The notes: generated by a model not told the origin, from the sequence alone. 64,000 nt of DNA from Bacteroidales bacterium (GCA_029210565.1 JARGFQ010000001.1:188656-252655); one strand, 5' to 3'. Counted from the stretch's first letter, positions 26,207 through 34,766 are shown. Program-made: numbers and translations.

Positions 26207-26970
26207 GGATTTAGCTTTAGTTCTTTAATGAGAGCGATAAAGGCTGACAGTGACTCGTGCTTCCGGTCGTCGAGCCTGTAGTCGATATTGTGGTTGAGAT
26301 AGTAAATGACCTCTTCCGGTGTTGCAGCCGAGTCTTCTTCCAGCAGTGACACAGCTTCATTTCTGCGCTCCAGACCCTCACCGAGGGCTTTGTTGAAGAG
26401 CGCGGTAAACTCTTCCGGCAGCTTCTTTGCAGAGACCCAGCAGGCAAAGACAAAGGGCAGTCCTGTGAACCTCTTCCATTCCAGGCCCAGGTCAAGCCTA
26501 AGGGTGAAGAAACGCGCATACTCAAAGCAGCGGTCGCCGATCATGACGGCACCTTCGCCCTCTGCCATGGCCTTGATGTCAAACTCCTCACCTGCAGGCC
26601 GCCACTCAAACTCGCGGTACCAGAACCTGGCTGCGAGGATACGGCAGAGCGCGACAGAGCTCCGCGACCGGAAATCGAGATATATTGTTGTGATATCCTC
26701 AAAAGGGGTGTTGCTCACCAGCAGCACGGTACGCACTTCGCCGTTGGTGCTCAGGCAGTAGTCGCCGACAAGATGAAACTCTTCCATAGAAGCCAGCATA
26801 GCAACCGGTATCAGTCCGAGATCGGTCTCACCGGCAATGAGCCTGTCAGCGCATTCGGAGGGATGGCATATACCCAGGTCAATCATGGACGACACCTCAC
26901 CGTCGCGAAGGCCAATCATGAAAGGATAACTGTTGATATACCTTACTGCCGAAACCCTTACTTTTTCCAT
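26203..26970 (-). CDS. mqnA: chorismate dehydratase (futalosine pathway)
   Basis: MqnA turns chorismate into 3-enolpyruvyl-benzoate, the first step of the futalosine route to menaquinone. The 255-residue protein begins RVSAVRYINSYPFMIGL and contains PSECADRLIAGETDLGLIPVAM and MIGDRCFEY, typical of the MqnA/DUF178 family. It implies menaquinone-based anaerobic respiration. It is the first gene of mqnA-nfeD-GNAT; the divergent purB starts 112 bp away. Confidence 0.9.
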   Translation of the reverse strand: MEKVRVSAVRYINSYPFMIGLRDGEVSSMIDLGICHPSECADRLIAGETDLGLIPVAMLASMEEFHLVGDYCLSTNGEVRTVLLVSNTPFEDITTIYLDFRSRSSVALCRILAARFWYREFEWRPAGEEFDIKAMAEGEGAVMIGDRCFEYARFFTLRLDLGLEWKRFTGLPFVFACWVSAKKLPEEFTALFNKALGEGLERRNEAVSLLEEDSAATPEEVIYYLNHNIDYRLDDRKHESLSAFIALIKELKLNP

Positions 26971-27032
26971 CCCGTTTTATCCCTCTGCAGAGAAATACAA
27001 AGGTTCAATTTTTTTACACCAGTACAAAATAG

Positions 27033-27040
27033 TATTTTTG
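27033..27040 (+). promoter_or_regulatory. candidate -7 element for purB
   Basis: TATTTTTG matches TAnnTTTG 43 bases before the purB start. The -33 region is a run of T with no exact TTTG. Confidence 0.5.
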
Positions 27041-27082
27041 TTTTTTGATTCTTACATATAATCACGGTGAGGAAACAATAAT

Positions 27083-28420
27083 ATGGACCGTTTGAAGGCT
27101 ATTTCACCGGTTGACGGCCGCTACGGTGAGCGGGTTACGGAGCTGATGCCGTTTTTCTCTGAGTTCGGGCTCATACGCTACCGGGTAATGGTCGAGGTGG
27201 AGTATTTCATTGCACTGTCACAGGCCTCACTGCCTCAGTTTAAGGGCTTTCCCGAAGATAAAGGGCAGCAGCTGAGCTCCCTCTTCCGTGATTTCACCCT
27301 TGCCGATGCCGAATCCGTTAAGGAGAAGGAGAAAGTCACCAACCATGACGTCAAGGCCGTTGAGTACTACGTGAAGGAGAAGGCTGTTGCACTGGGGCTA
27401 GAACGGTGGGCTGAGTTTGTCCATTTCGGCCTTACATCACAGGATATAAACAACACCGCCGTTCCGATGGCTGTAAGAGATGCGATGAGGGAGGTGATGA
27501 TACCTGCCCTTGTTGTTGTGCGTGATGCCCTTGAGTCCCTGTCCGCGGATTGGGATGAGATACCCATGCTGGCACGTACGCACGGCCAGCCGGCAACACC
27601 GACAAGGCTCGGAAAAGAGATAGCGGTCTTCAGGGAGAGACTCGATGATGAGATGGTCATCCTGATGACTGCCAGGTACAGTGGCAAGTTCGGCGGCGCA
27701 ACCGGGAACCTCAATGCCCACAGGGTCGCATACCCCTCCGTCGACTGGGTTGGCTTTGCCGACAGCTTCCTCACTGAGCGGCTCGGACTGGAACGACAGA
27801 AGACTACGACTCAGATCGAGCATTATGACGGGCTGGCAGCACTGTTCGACAGTCTCAGACGCATTAACACCATACTGACAGACCTTTGCAGGGATGTTTG
27901 GAGCTACATTTCGCTCGACTATTTCAAGCAGACCATCGTAAGCGGTGAGGTGGGCTCCTCGGCCATGCCGCATAAGGTCAACCCCATCGACTTTGAAAAC
28001 GGCGAGGGTAACCTGGGGGTGGCATCTGCCCTGTTCGGCCATCTCTCGGCTAAGCTGCCTGTCTCACGACTGCAGCGCGACCTGACCGACTCAACGGTGA
28101 TACGCAATGTGGGCGTCGCCATGGCACATTCACTGATAGCATGGAAGTCCATTAAGAAGGGACTCTCAAAGCTGATTGTCAACCGCGACAGGATCAGCAG
28201 GGACCTGGAGGAGAACTGGGTGGTGGTGGCCGAAGCGTTGCAGACCATACTGCGGAGGGAGGGATACCCCAAACCATACGAGGCTCTGAAGGCCCTCACC
28301 AGGACCAATGAAAAGATCACGGGGGAGACTATCCGTGCATTCATTGACAATCTCGATGTGAGCGAGGCCCTGAAGGAGGAGATGAAGGCAGTCACTCCGT
28401 TCAACTACACCGGTTTCTGA
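27083..28420 (+). CDS. purB: adenylosuccinate lyase
   Basis: PurB removes fumarate from SAICAR and adenylosuccinate in purine synthesis. The 445-residue protein starts LKAISPVDGRYG and has the fumarase-superfamily signature SSAMPHKVNPIDFENGEGN with the catalytic serine loop, plus TSQDINN and ARTHGQPATPTRLGKE. This is the longer purB type. It is followed after nine bases by an ABC exporter gene. Confidence 0.95.
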   Translation: MDRLKAISPVDGRYGERVTELMPFFSEFGLIRYRVMVEVEYFIALSQASLPQFKGFPEDKGQQLSSLFRDFTLADAESVKEKEKVTNHDVKAVEYYVKEKAVALGLERWAEFVHFGLTSQDINNTAVPMAVRDAMREVMIPALVVVRDALESLSADWDEIPMLARTHGQPATPTRLGKEIAVFRERLDDEMVILMTARYSGKFGGATGNLNAHRVAYPSVDWVGFADSFLTERLGLERQKTTTQIEHYDGLAALFDSLRRINTILTDLCRDVWSYISLDYFKQTIVSGEVGSSAMPHKVNPIDFENGEGNLGVASALFGHLSAKLPVSRLQRDLTDSTVIRNVGVAMAHSLIAWKSIKKGLSKLIVNRDRISRDLEENWVVVAEALQTILRREGYPKPYEALKALTRTNEKITGETIRAFIDNLDVSEALKEEMKAVTPFNYTGF

Positions 28421-28429
28421 GACTAAGGC

Positions 28430-30253
28430 ATGAAGAGCGTCAGGATCCTTCTGCAGTACCTCAGGCCATACAAATGGCTTGCAGTTCAGAATATGGGATT
28501 CAATATCCTGAGCGCCTTCTTTGCACTCTTCACCTTTACCCTTATCGTTCCCTTCCTCCAGATACTGTTTAACAGGGTGGCTGATGCTGCCCATCCCGGT
28601 GCCTTCACCTTTTCGGTGCGCTATCTGAACGACTGGGCCAACTGGTTCTTCTCGTCGTCCATTGAAAGATACGGGGAGATGAGAACCCTGCTGGTGGTGG
28701 TCATTATCTTTGCCATCGCCAGTTTCACCAAGAACATGCTGGTCTTTTTGGCCAACAACTGCATGGCCAGCCTCAGGGCATCCACCGTCAGGGATGTCCG
28801 CAAAAAGATCTATGATAAGATACTGAGACTGCCACTCTCATATTTCTCCGAGGCGCGTAAGGGAGATCTGATGACCAGGGTCTCCAATGATGTCCAGGAG
28901 ATAGAGATCTCCGTGATGTCATCACTCTCGATGCTGTTTCGCGATCCCTTTACGGTGATCATTTTTGTGATTTACCTGGTCATCACCAGCCCGCAGCTCA
29001 CCATCTTCGCCCTGCTGCTGCTGCCTCTCAGCGGATGGGCTATAGCACGCATCAGCCGTACGCTGAAGAGCGCCTCGTTCAAAGGACAGCAGGCCCTTGG
29101 CAGACTGCTTTCCGTGGTGGAGGAGACGCTGACAGGACTTCGCATCATCAAGGGATTTAACGCTGAGGAGAAGATGTCAGGACAGTTCAGGACAGCCAAC
29201 GAGAAATATGCCCGTATCTTCCGCAGGGTGATAAGAAAGGCGTACCTCGCTCACCCGGTGAGCGAGTTCCTGGCAACCGTGGTACTGCTGATAGTGCTTT
29301 ACTATGGCGGTATCCTGGCGCTGAAGGGCGCAGGCAACCTCTCTCCCGACAGACTTATCGCCTTTGTCGTGGTTTTTTCCCAGATCATTCAGCCCGCCAA
29401 GGCCATCTCAACCGCCTGGTTCAATATACAGAGGGGCATGGCTTCCATCGAAAGGGTCAACCAGGTCATTGATGCCAGCGAGACCATAACCGAAAAACCG
29501 GGAGCAATAAAGATCAGGGAATTCAGGGAGAGCATCGAGTTCAGGAATGTGTGGTTTGCCTATGAACATGAGCCGGTGCTGAGGGATGTCTCGCTCACTA
29601 TAAAAAAGGGGCAGACGGTGGCTGTCGTTGGCCGTTCCGGCGGTGGCAAGTCGACGCTGGTAGACCTGATACCTCGGTTCATGGATCCCGACAGGGGAGC
29701 GGTGCTGATAGACGGCATTGACGTACGGGATCTTAACATCAAGGACCTTAGAAGCCTGATGGGCATTGTCAGCCAGCAGGCCATACTGTTCAATGACACC
29801 TTTCACAATAATATCTCCTTTGCCATCAACGGTGAGGCTGACGGACCGAGTGTCGTCAGGGCAGCCACCATAGCCAATGCTCACGATTTCATAAGCGAAT
29901 CGCCGGACGGGTACCAGTACATGGTGGGCGAGGGAGGCAACAGGCTTAGCGGAGGTCAGCGGCAGAGGATAAGCATCGCCAGGGCTATCATGGCCAACCC
30001 GCCGATACTCATTCTTGATGAAGCCACCTCGGCCCTCGACACTGAGTCGGAGCGCCTGGTGCAGGATGCCATGCTGAAGCTGATGCAGAACCGCACCTCG
30101 GTGGTGATAGCGCACCGCCTCTCTACCGTTCAGCATGCCGATGTGATCGTGGTGGTGGAGGAGGGGCGCATAGCCGAGTGCGGCACCCATGTGGAGCTGA
30201 TACGAAATCCTGACAGCATCTACAGGAAGCTGTATGAGATGCAATCGTTTTAG
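28430..30253 (+). CDS. ABC exporter, MsbA-like half-transporter
   Basis: The 607-residue protein fuses a six-helix transmembrane domain (residues 15-330) to an ATPase domain with Walker A GRSGGGKST, signature LSGGQRQR, Walker B ILILDEATS and the switch histidine in IAHRLSTV. It resembles MsbA and related lipid or multidrug exporters and would work as a homodimer in the inner membrane. The substrate cannot be read from the sequence. Confidence 0.9.
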   Translation: MKSVRILLQYLRPYKWLAVQNMGFNILSAFFALFTFTLIVPFLQILFNRVADAAHPGAFTFSVRYLNDWANWFFSSSIERYGEMRTLLVVVIIFAIASFTKNMLVFLANNCMASLRASTVRDVRKKIYDKILRLPLSYFSEARKGDLMTRVSNDVQEIEISVMSSLSMLFRDPFTVIIFVIYLVITSPQLTIFALLLLPLSGWAIARISRTLKSASFKGQQALGRLLSVVEETLTGLRIIKGFNAEEKMSGQFRTANEKYARIFRRVIRKAYLAHPVSEFLATVVLLIVLYYGGILALKGAGNLSPDRLIAFVVVFSQIIQPAKAISTAWFNIQRGMASIERVNQVIDASETITEKPGAIKIREFRESIEFRNVWFAYEHEPVLRDVSLTIKKGQTVAVVGRSGGGKSTLVDLIPRFMDPDRGAVLIDGIDVRDLNIKDLRSLMGIVSQQAILFNDTFHNNISFAINGEADGPSVVRAATIANAHDFISESPDGYQYMVGEGGNRLSGGQRQRISIARAIMANPPILILDEATSALDTESERLVQDAMLKLMQNRTSVVIAHRLSTVQHADVIVVVEEGRIAECGTHVELIRNPDSIYRKLYEMQSF

Positions 30254-30255
30254 GA

Positions 30256-30290
30256 AGTCAGCAGTCGGCAGTCGGCAGTCAGCAGTCATG
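30256..30290 (+). repeat. heptamer repeat (AGTCRGC)4 plus AGTCATG
   Basis: Five heptamers in phase (AGTCAGC, AGTCGGC twice, AGTCAGC, AGTCATG) begin three bases after the stop codon of the ABC exporter. The same word family fills 56882-57025. Confidence 0.85.
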
Positions 30291-30399
30291 CTGGCAATGA
30301 CAGGGCGTATGCCTTAAAGCATTTGGGCCCGGTCTTTCGGAACAAAATCCCGGGGAATTTGTTACCTTGGAGATTATCCCTGAACCAATAAGAACGACG

Positions 30400-30906
30400 A
30401 TGGATACAAAAAGCACCACAGACATTCTCAAAGAAGCCATCCTGCTCGAGCATCGCGGCAGGGCATTCTATTCAGATGTTGCGGCCCGTACGGAGAGCGA
30501 GGCTGTAAAGAGGATATTTACCATGATCGCGGAAGAGGAGGGGGAACATATCCGCTTTCTTTCAGAGCAGTTCAAAAACTACCAGAAGCATAACACCTTC
30601 ATGGATGTCACATCACAGACGGGTAATGCCCCCGACGAGGTGGCACTTAAGGTACTCACAGAGGAGATGAAAAGCCAGATCAGTGCTGCGGGATTTGAAG
30701 CCGCGGCCATCAGTGCCGCAATGGATTTTGAAGCGAAGGCTGTGGATCTCTATGCCTCCAGGGCGGAGATCGCTGCTGACCCCAACGAAAAAGCACTCTA
30801 CCAGATGCTGGCCGACTGGGAAAGAGGGCACCACAAGTGGCTGATGAGGATCGACAAGGAGCTGAGGGAGCAGGTGTGGTACGACAATAACTTCTGGCCT
30901 TTCTAG
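30400..30906 (+). CDS. ferritin-like diiron protein (rubrerythrin-like, no rubredoxin domain)
   Basis: The protein is 168 residues from ATG 30400; an in-frame TTG at 30367 is less likely. Two Glu/His pairs of a ferritin-like four-helix bundle are visible: EAILLEHRGRAFY with EEEGEH, then FEAKAVDLY with ERGHH, giving the EX(n)EXXH pattern of diiron sites. The C-terminal cysteine knuckles of rubrerythrin are missing. A role in peroxide reduction or iron handling is likely in an anaerobe. A second, rubredoxin-containing rubrerythrin is at 61857. Confidence 0.85.
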   Translation: MDTKSTTDILKEAILLEHRGRAFYSDVAARTESEAVKRIFTMIAEEEGEHIRFLSEQFKNYQKHNTFMDVTSQTGNAPDEVALKVLTEEMKSQISAAGFEAAAISAAMDFEAKAVDLYASRAEIAADPNEKALYQMLADWERGHHKWLMRIDKELREQVWYDNNFWPF

Positions 30907-30955
30907 GGGTTGGAGTTTAACCTGGCTGCGTGTCGGATATCCTGATTTAAACAGT

Positions 30956-30972
30956 AGGAGAGGCTCCTTTTT
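30956..30972 (+). terminator. weak intrinsic terminator after the ferritin-like gene
   Basis: AGGAG / CTCCT with a three-base loop runs into five T, 50 bp after the stop codon. The stem is short, so the call is tentative. Confidence 0.4.
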
Positions 30973-31050
30973 ACTGTTAAGTTGTTCTGTTCGGCAGGCG
31001 TTCAGGTAATGCTGATCATTATGCCAGCCCGACAATGACCCCCGGATTTA

Positions 31051-31920
31051 CTAAACCATCCGCCGGAATTTGGCTGGCACTTTTGATACGAAGCGCATCT
31101 CCCTGCCGGTGACGGGATGGATGAAGGCCAGCACACTGGCATGTAGCCCAAGCCTTCCTATTGGACTTGTTGACGCCCCGTATTTCTTATCTCCTGCAAT
31201 GCTGTGACCTGTCTCCTGCATATGGAGTCTTATCTGGTTCTTCTTGCCTGTCTCGAGGGTGATCTCCAGGAGGGAGTACTCTTTGCCGCTCTTCAGCAGC
31301 CTGAATCTTGTGATGGCCAGCTCACCCCTTTTCGGGTCGGGCGTTGAGTGCATCACCAGCGCCTTGCTCTCATAGATATATGACTTGACGATGCCCTCAG
31401 GCTCGGTCACCTCGCCCTCAACCAGGGCTGTATAGGTACGTGCCGTGACATTGCGCTTCCAGTCGCGCTGCAGGAGGCTCTGCACCTTCTCGCTACGGGC
31501 GAACATCATCAGGCCGGAGGTATCACGGTCAAGGCGGTGTACGATGAAGATCCTGTTCGAGGGCTTCTGGCTCTTGACGTAGGTGCTGAGAATGTTGTAT
31601 GCTGTGAGGTACTTCTCATTGTCAGAGGCCATCGAGAGGAGCCCGGCGTTCTTGTCGATGACTATCAGGTGCTCATCCTCGTATACGAGGCGCATGTTGC
31701 GCGCCATGAGCCCCCCGGTGTGCCTGGCGGAGGAGATGACTATTGTGTCGCCCGGTTTCAGCTCATGGTTGAACTGTGTCACCGGCTCGCCGTTGACAAG
31801 CACCTGGCGGTTGCGCAGGAGTGACTTGATGTTGTCACGGCTCTTCTGTGTCAGTGAACTGAGCAGGAACGGCATGAGTGTGGTGGCTTCGCCGACAGCC
31901 AGGGTTATGTCTTTATTCAT
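31051..31920 (-). CDS. RluA-family 23S rRNA/tRNA pseudouridine synthase
   Basis: The 289-residue protein has an N-terminal S4-like RNA-binding domain (LLRNRQVLVNGEPVTQFNHELKPGD) and the RluA catalytic core with HRLDRDTSGLM, whose second aspartate is the nucleophile that turns uridine into pseudouridine. Which uridine is modified is not evident. A TATCTTTG -7 element lies 18 bases upstream. Confidence 0.9.
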   Translation of the reverse strand: MNKDITLAVGEATTLMPFLLSSLTQKSRDNIKSLLRNRQVLVNGEPVTQFNHELKPGDTIVISSARHTGGLMARNMRLVYEDEHLIVIDKNAGLLSMASDNEKYLTAYNILSTYVKSQKPSNRIFIVHRLDRDTSGLMMFARSEKVQSLLQRDWKRNVTARTYTALVEGEVTEPEGIVKSYIYESKALVMHSTPDPKRGELAITRFRLLKSGKEYSLLEITLETGKKNQIRLHMQETGHSIAGDKKYGASTSPIGRLGLHASVLAFIHPVTGREMRFVSKVPAKFRRMV

Positions 31921-31937
31921 TTTGGAGAAGGTTGGAG

Positions 31938-31945
31938 CAAAGATA
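31938..31945 (-). promoter_or_regulatory. candidate -7 element for the pseudouridine synthase gene
   Basis: The minus strand reads TATCTTTG, matching TAnnTTTG, with 17 bases between it and the start codon at 31920. Confidence 0.4.
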
Positions 31946-31972
31946 GTACAAATTGTACAGTGCGAATTGTGC

Positions 31973-32112
31973 AGAGCGAAGAGCTCACAGGGAGCGGAGA
32001 GACGCAGTCCCGCACAGCGGGAGGTATTATGGAGCAGGACTCAGAGCGCAGGACACATTAAGAGCAAAGCGACACAGTCCCGGACAGCGGGAGGGCCTGC
32101 CGCATCAGGCCT
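31973..32112 (+). repeat. 70 bp direct repeat, two copies
   Basis: Copies begin at 31973 and 32043 with AGAGCG and share a conserved hairpin segment (GACGCAGTCCCGCACAGCGG at 32001 and its variant at 32071). Each contains a CCCG...CGGG mini-hairpin. It occupies the gap between the VOC gene and the pseudouridine synthase gene. Confidence 0.7.
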
Positions 32113-32120
32113 GCCGGCTT

Positions 32121-32483
32121 TCACCGGTACAACGCCTTCTCAGGCCAGAACTCATCTTCCGGGCTATCAAACTGCAACAGTTCTATCGGGGCACCGTTCT
32201 CGACAATGAACGCCACGGTTGTCCCTTTTGACGGACTGTTGGGTTCAATAATAATTTCTTTTTCCTTCAGGGCTTCACCTAAGTCGTCTACAACAAAGGC
32301 AATATGCGGTACCGATTTGACAAGATCAGGCAGGCGGCAATCCTCATCGAAATTCATCCATTCGATCCCATAGGGACTTTCCTCAAATCCGGAGGCAAAT
32401 AGTTTTAAATGCGGAATGTAATCCTTTTCCGGAAGTTTCCTTTTGGTAGGGATTCCCAGGTGATGGTATTTGAATCTGCTCAT
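32121..32483 (-). CDS. VOC (glyoxalase/bleomycin-resistance) family protein
   Basis: A 120-residue protein with the two half-modules of the VOC fold: the first begins FKYHHLGIPT, the second PHIAFVVDDLGEALKEKEII and ends in GAPIELLQF, where the final Glu is at a typical metal-ligand position. The function is not deducible; many relatives are lyases, dioxygenases or binding proteins. It is a single gene with repeats behind it. Confidence 0.75.
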   Translation of the reverse strand: MSRFKYHHLGIPTKRKLPEKDYIPHLKLFASGFEESPYGIEWMNFDEDCRLPDLVKSVPHIAFVVDDLGEALKEKEIIIEPNSPSKGTTVAFIVENGAPIELLQFDSPEDEFWPEKALYR

Positions 32484-32638
32484 CTTGTTGTCTCGACTGT
32501 TTTACTCACTGGTGAATGAAGTAAAATTACTGATTATATGACCCCCTTGATGCTGTTGTTCTCTAAAACCAGCAGGGATTCTTTTTTATTTAGCGAAATA
32601 ACATCCAGTCCAACAAATCGGCTGTAAGATATATTCTG

Positions 32639-32646
32639 TAATTTTG
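32639..32646 (+). promoter_or_regulatory. candidate -7 element for the DUF6544-like gene
   Basis: TAATTTTG matches TAnnTTTG but ends only 13 bases before the ATG at 32660, which would give a very short leader. Confidence 0.3.
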
Positions 32647-32659
32647 ATCCGGATTAAGT

Positions 32660-33442
32660 ATGAAAATGAAAAAGACCTATAAAAAAGCTGTAGTCAAGGC
32701 CCTGGAGCGCACAAGGATCATTAAAAATGAGACGCTGACCGAAGAAGATATTCAGCACTTACCCGCCATTGTTCAGAAGTATCTTCATTATTCGGGATCG
32801 GTAGGGAAAGAAAAAGTATTGAGCTTCAGAGCAGAATTCACCGGGGGGATCAGATCAAAATCATCCGAACAGTTTATGCCTCTTAAATCGGTTCAATATA
32901 ATTTCATTGACAACCCTTCCCGGTTTTTTTACATTGTTGCAAAGAAAAAAGGAATTCCTGCGAAAGGGATTCACCTTTACAAGGATCAGACAGCTATCAT
33001 GCTGGTAAAAATCTTTGGACTGTTTACAGTGGTCAATGCCAAAGGTAAGGAAATGAATCAGGGAGAGACAGTTACAGTATTTAACGATATGTGTTTTATG
33101 GCACCTGCTGCCCTGATTGATTGTAATATCGAGTGGGAAGAGATTGATGTCCTGACAGTCGATGCAAAATTCACCAATGGCAAAATTACTATAGGGGCAA
33201 CATTGTATTTCAACGAAGAGGGCGAGCTTGTAAACTTCCTGAGCAATGACAGATTTGAGACTAGAGATGGGAAGAGCTACAAAAACTATCCCTGGCTCAC
33301 TCCGGTGACAGATTACACAAATATGAACGGATACCGTCTTCCCTCAGGTGCAAAACTGATATATAAACATCCTGATGAAGATTTGTGCTATGGGGAGTTT
33401 GCCTTAAAAAGCATAGAATACAACTGCAAGGATTTTAAATAA
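32660..33442 (+). CDS. DUF6544-like protein of unknown function
   Basis: A 260-residue soluble protein. The stretches FNDMCFMAPAALIDCNIEWEEID and TPVTDYTNMNGYRLPSGAKLIY look like the family now called DUF6544 (DUF6920), as I remember it; no catalytic residues are known to me. The codons are AT-richer than those of the housekeeping genes, as is the next gene, which marks 32100-34300 as accessory DNA. It ends before a hairpin at 33462. Confidence 0.6.
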   Translation: MKMKKTYKKAVVKALERTRIIKNETLTEEDIQHLPAIVQKYLHYSGSVGKEKVLSFRAEFTGGIRSKSSEQFMPLKSVQYNFIDNPSRFFYIVAKKKGIPAKGIHLYKDQTAIMLVKIFGLFTVVNAKGKEMNQGETVTVFNDMCFMAPAALIDCNIEWEEIDVLTVDAKFTNGKITIGATLYFNEEGELVNFLSNDRFETRDGKSYKNYPWLTPVTDYTNMNGYRLPSGAKLIYKHPDEDLCYGEFALKSIEYNCKDFK

Positions 33443-33461
33443 AATCCGATCGCATAGCACT

Positions 33462-33487
33462 CCCTTATGCACTGGTCTGCATAAGGG
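33462..33487 (+). other. strong hairpin without a T-run
   Basis: CCCTTATGCA / TGCATAAGGG (10 bp, six-base loop) lies 20 bp after the DUF6544-like gene. No T-run follows, so it is not a classic terminator. It is preceded by CATAGCACTC and followed at 33513 by GTGATCCCTGTT, words that recur in the array at 34443-34766. I see no gene in 33443-33880. Confidence 0.7.
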
Positions 33488-33589
33488 AATACTCTCCGCC
33501 GGCTGGCGGTGCGTGATCCCTGTTACGGAGAAATGTATTCCATTGTCCGTGTAAGCAGATGTAACCATTTAATTATCAGGTTAATATTA

Positions 33590-33720
33590 TTTTTTTCATA
33601 GTTGCAAGGTTTTAGGCAGTTGCAATGTATGGGTGCGATATAGATTCCGCTGAATAATTTCCAATCCGACACAGACCTAAAGTTACAGCAGTCAAAAGTG
33701 GATGTCCAATTTATTTGTCT
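33590..33720 (+). pseudogene. degenerate copy of the leader and first codons of the gene at 33881-34297
   Basis: This stretch resembles 34286-34415, the start and upstream region of the next gene: both read TTTTTCATAGTTG, then a diverged middle, then AATAATTTC and AAAGTxGATGTC at matching offsets. On the minus strand it still encodes MKKIILT followed by a stop, against MKKILLS in the intact gene. It looks like the remains of a duplicated small secreted-protein gene. Confidence 0.5.
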
Positions 33721-33880
33721 GGTGAGAATACCGGGCAGAAGGCAGCTCCGTAAGAGTCATGTCTGCATTACTGTGGACGGAATCTACTGTGTGATTAAAG
33801 GAGGGTCTGCCTGTATCAAAGATAAGGAAAAGCCCCCGTGCCGAATCACAGGACTATCTTATGTAATAGCGTTTAAACCC

Positions 33881-34297
33881 TTACAGGATTACCCAATCAC
33901 TCCATTCAGAAGTATATGTCCCCATTTTCATCCATTCATCCAAAATGGGCGTCACCTTTTCCAGCCTCGCTTTGAACAAATCTGATTGAGTACTTACTTC
34001 GGGTATATATTTATTTCTCACTTCCAATGACTTAAAGACAATCATAAAAGCGACCGAATTCTTATACTTCCCTCTCTCTCCGGATAACCAGTATAAGGTA
34101 ATCTCGCCTTCAAACTCTTTGTTAAATGCAGGCAGATATTTATCCATTGCGAAGGCATTCCACTGGTTAAATGTCACATCCGGATTTAATTCAGGCGTTA
34201 TGACATGAAAACCGATAACCTGTCCTTTTTGTAATGTCTGCCCGGAAAGCATAAGTGTAAAAAGAATTAATGCAATTGACAAAAGAATCTTTTTCAT
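33881..34297 (-). CDS. small exported protein of unknown function
   Basis: A 138-residue protein with a clear signal peptide (MKKILLSIALILFTLMLSGQ) and a mature part of about 118 residues with no motif I know; it is rich in aromatic residues (WNAFAMDKYLPAFNKEF, EWSDWVIL). It may be periplasmic or surface-exposed. Its upstream region exists in a second, decayed copy at 33590-33720. Confidence 0.7.
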   Translation of the reverse strand: MKKILLSIALILFTLMLSGQTLQKGQVIGFHVITPELNPDVTFNQWNAFAMDKYLPAFNKEFEGEITLYWLSGERGKYKNSVAFMIVFKSLEVRNKYIPEVSTQSDLFKARLEKVTPILDEWMKMGTYTSEWSDWVIL

Positions 34298-34442
34298 AGT
34301 TGTAATGATTTAGTTAGTTACTATGCAAAGCTGTGATATAAATTACGCCTAATAATTTCTTGCCTGATACAAGCATAAAGATACGCCAGCAAAAAGTTGA
34401 TGTCAAGTTTAATTATCACAGAAGGATTATATACAGGCGATT

Positions 34443-34730
34443 GTGATCCCTGGGAAGGAAATCTACTGACCATAGCACTCACCCATGCACCGAGTTGCGC
34501 CAGGGATTACTCGCTCACTTCATTCGCTCGTGATCCCTTGTGGGGGAACCTGCGTCAGACAGTACAGGCACGCATGCTGCGCCAGGGATTACTCGCTCAC
34601 TTCATTCGCTCGTGATCCCTTGTGGGGGAACCTGCAACAGACAGTACAGGCACGCATGCTGCGCCAGGGATTACTCGCTCACTTCATTCGCTCGTGATCC
34701 CTGGCAGGGGAACCTGCAGACCATAGCACT
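34443..34730 (+). repeat. 82-87 bp tandem array, three full units and a partial fourth
   Basis: Units start with GTGATCCCT at 34443, 34530, 34612 and 34694. Each of the first three contains a hairpin of GGGATTAC / GTGATCCC around TCGCTCACTTCATTCGCTC. The fourth runs into a terminator. Units one and four share GACCATAGCACTC (34468, 34719), which also occurs inverted just beyond tRNA-Ser (34845-34857). Open frames through the array are repeat artefacts. Confidence 0.85.
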
Positions 34731-34766
34731 CACTCATGCCCCGTGGTGCATGAGTGTCTTTTTATT
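34731..34766 (+). terminator. intrinsic terminator ending the repeat array
   Basis: CACTCATGC / GCATGAGTG (9 bp, eight-base loop) is followed by TCTTTTTATTTT. It points along the plus strand although no gene lies directly upstream on that strand, so something in the array may be transcribed. Confidence 0.7.

Noticed and set aside
29408..30289. 293-codon open frame opposite the ABC exporter
   Set aside because: Antisense to the intact ATPase domain; starts in the heptamer repeat.
33698..33985. 95-codon plus-strand frame
   Set aside because: Overlaps the end of the small exported-protein gene and the decayed duplicate; no ribosome-binding site or domain.
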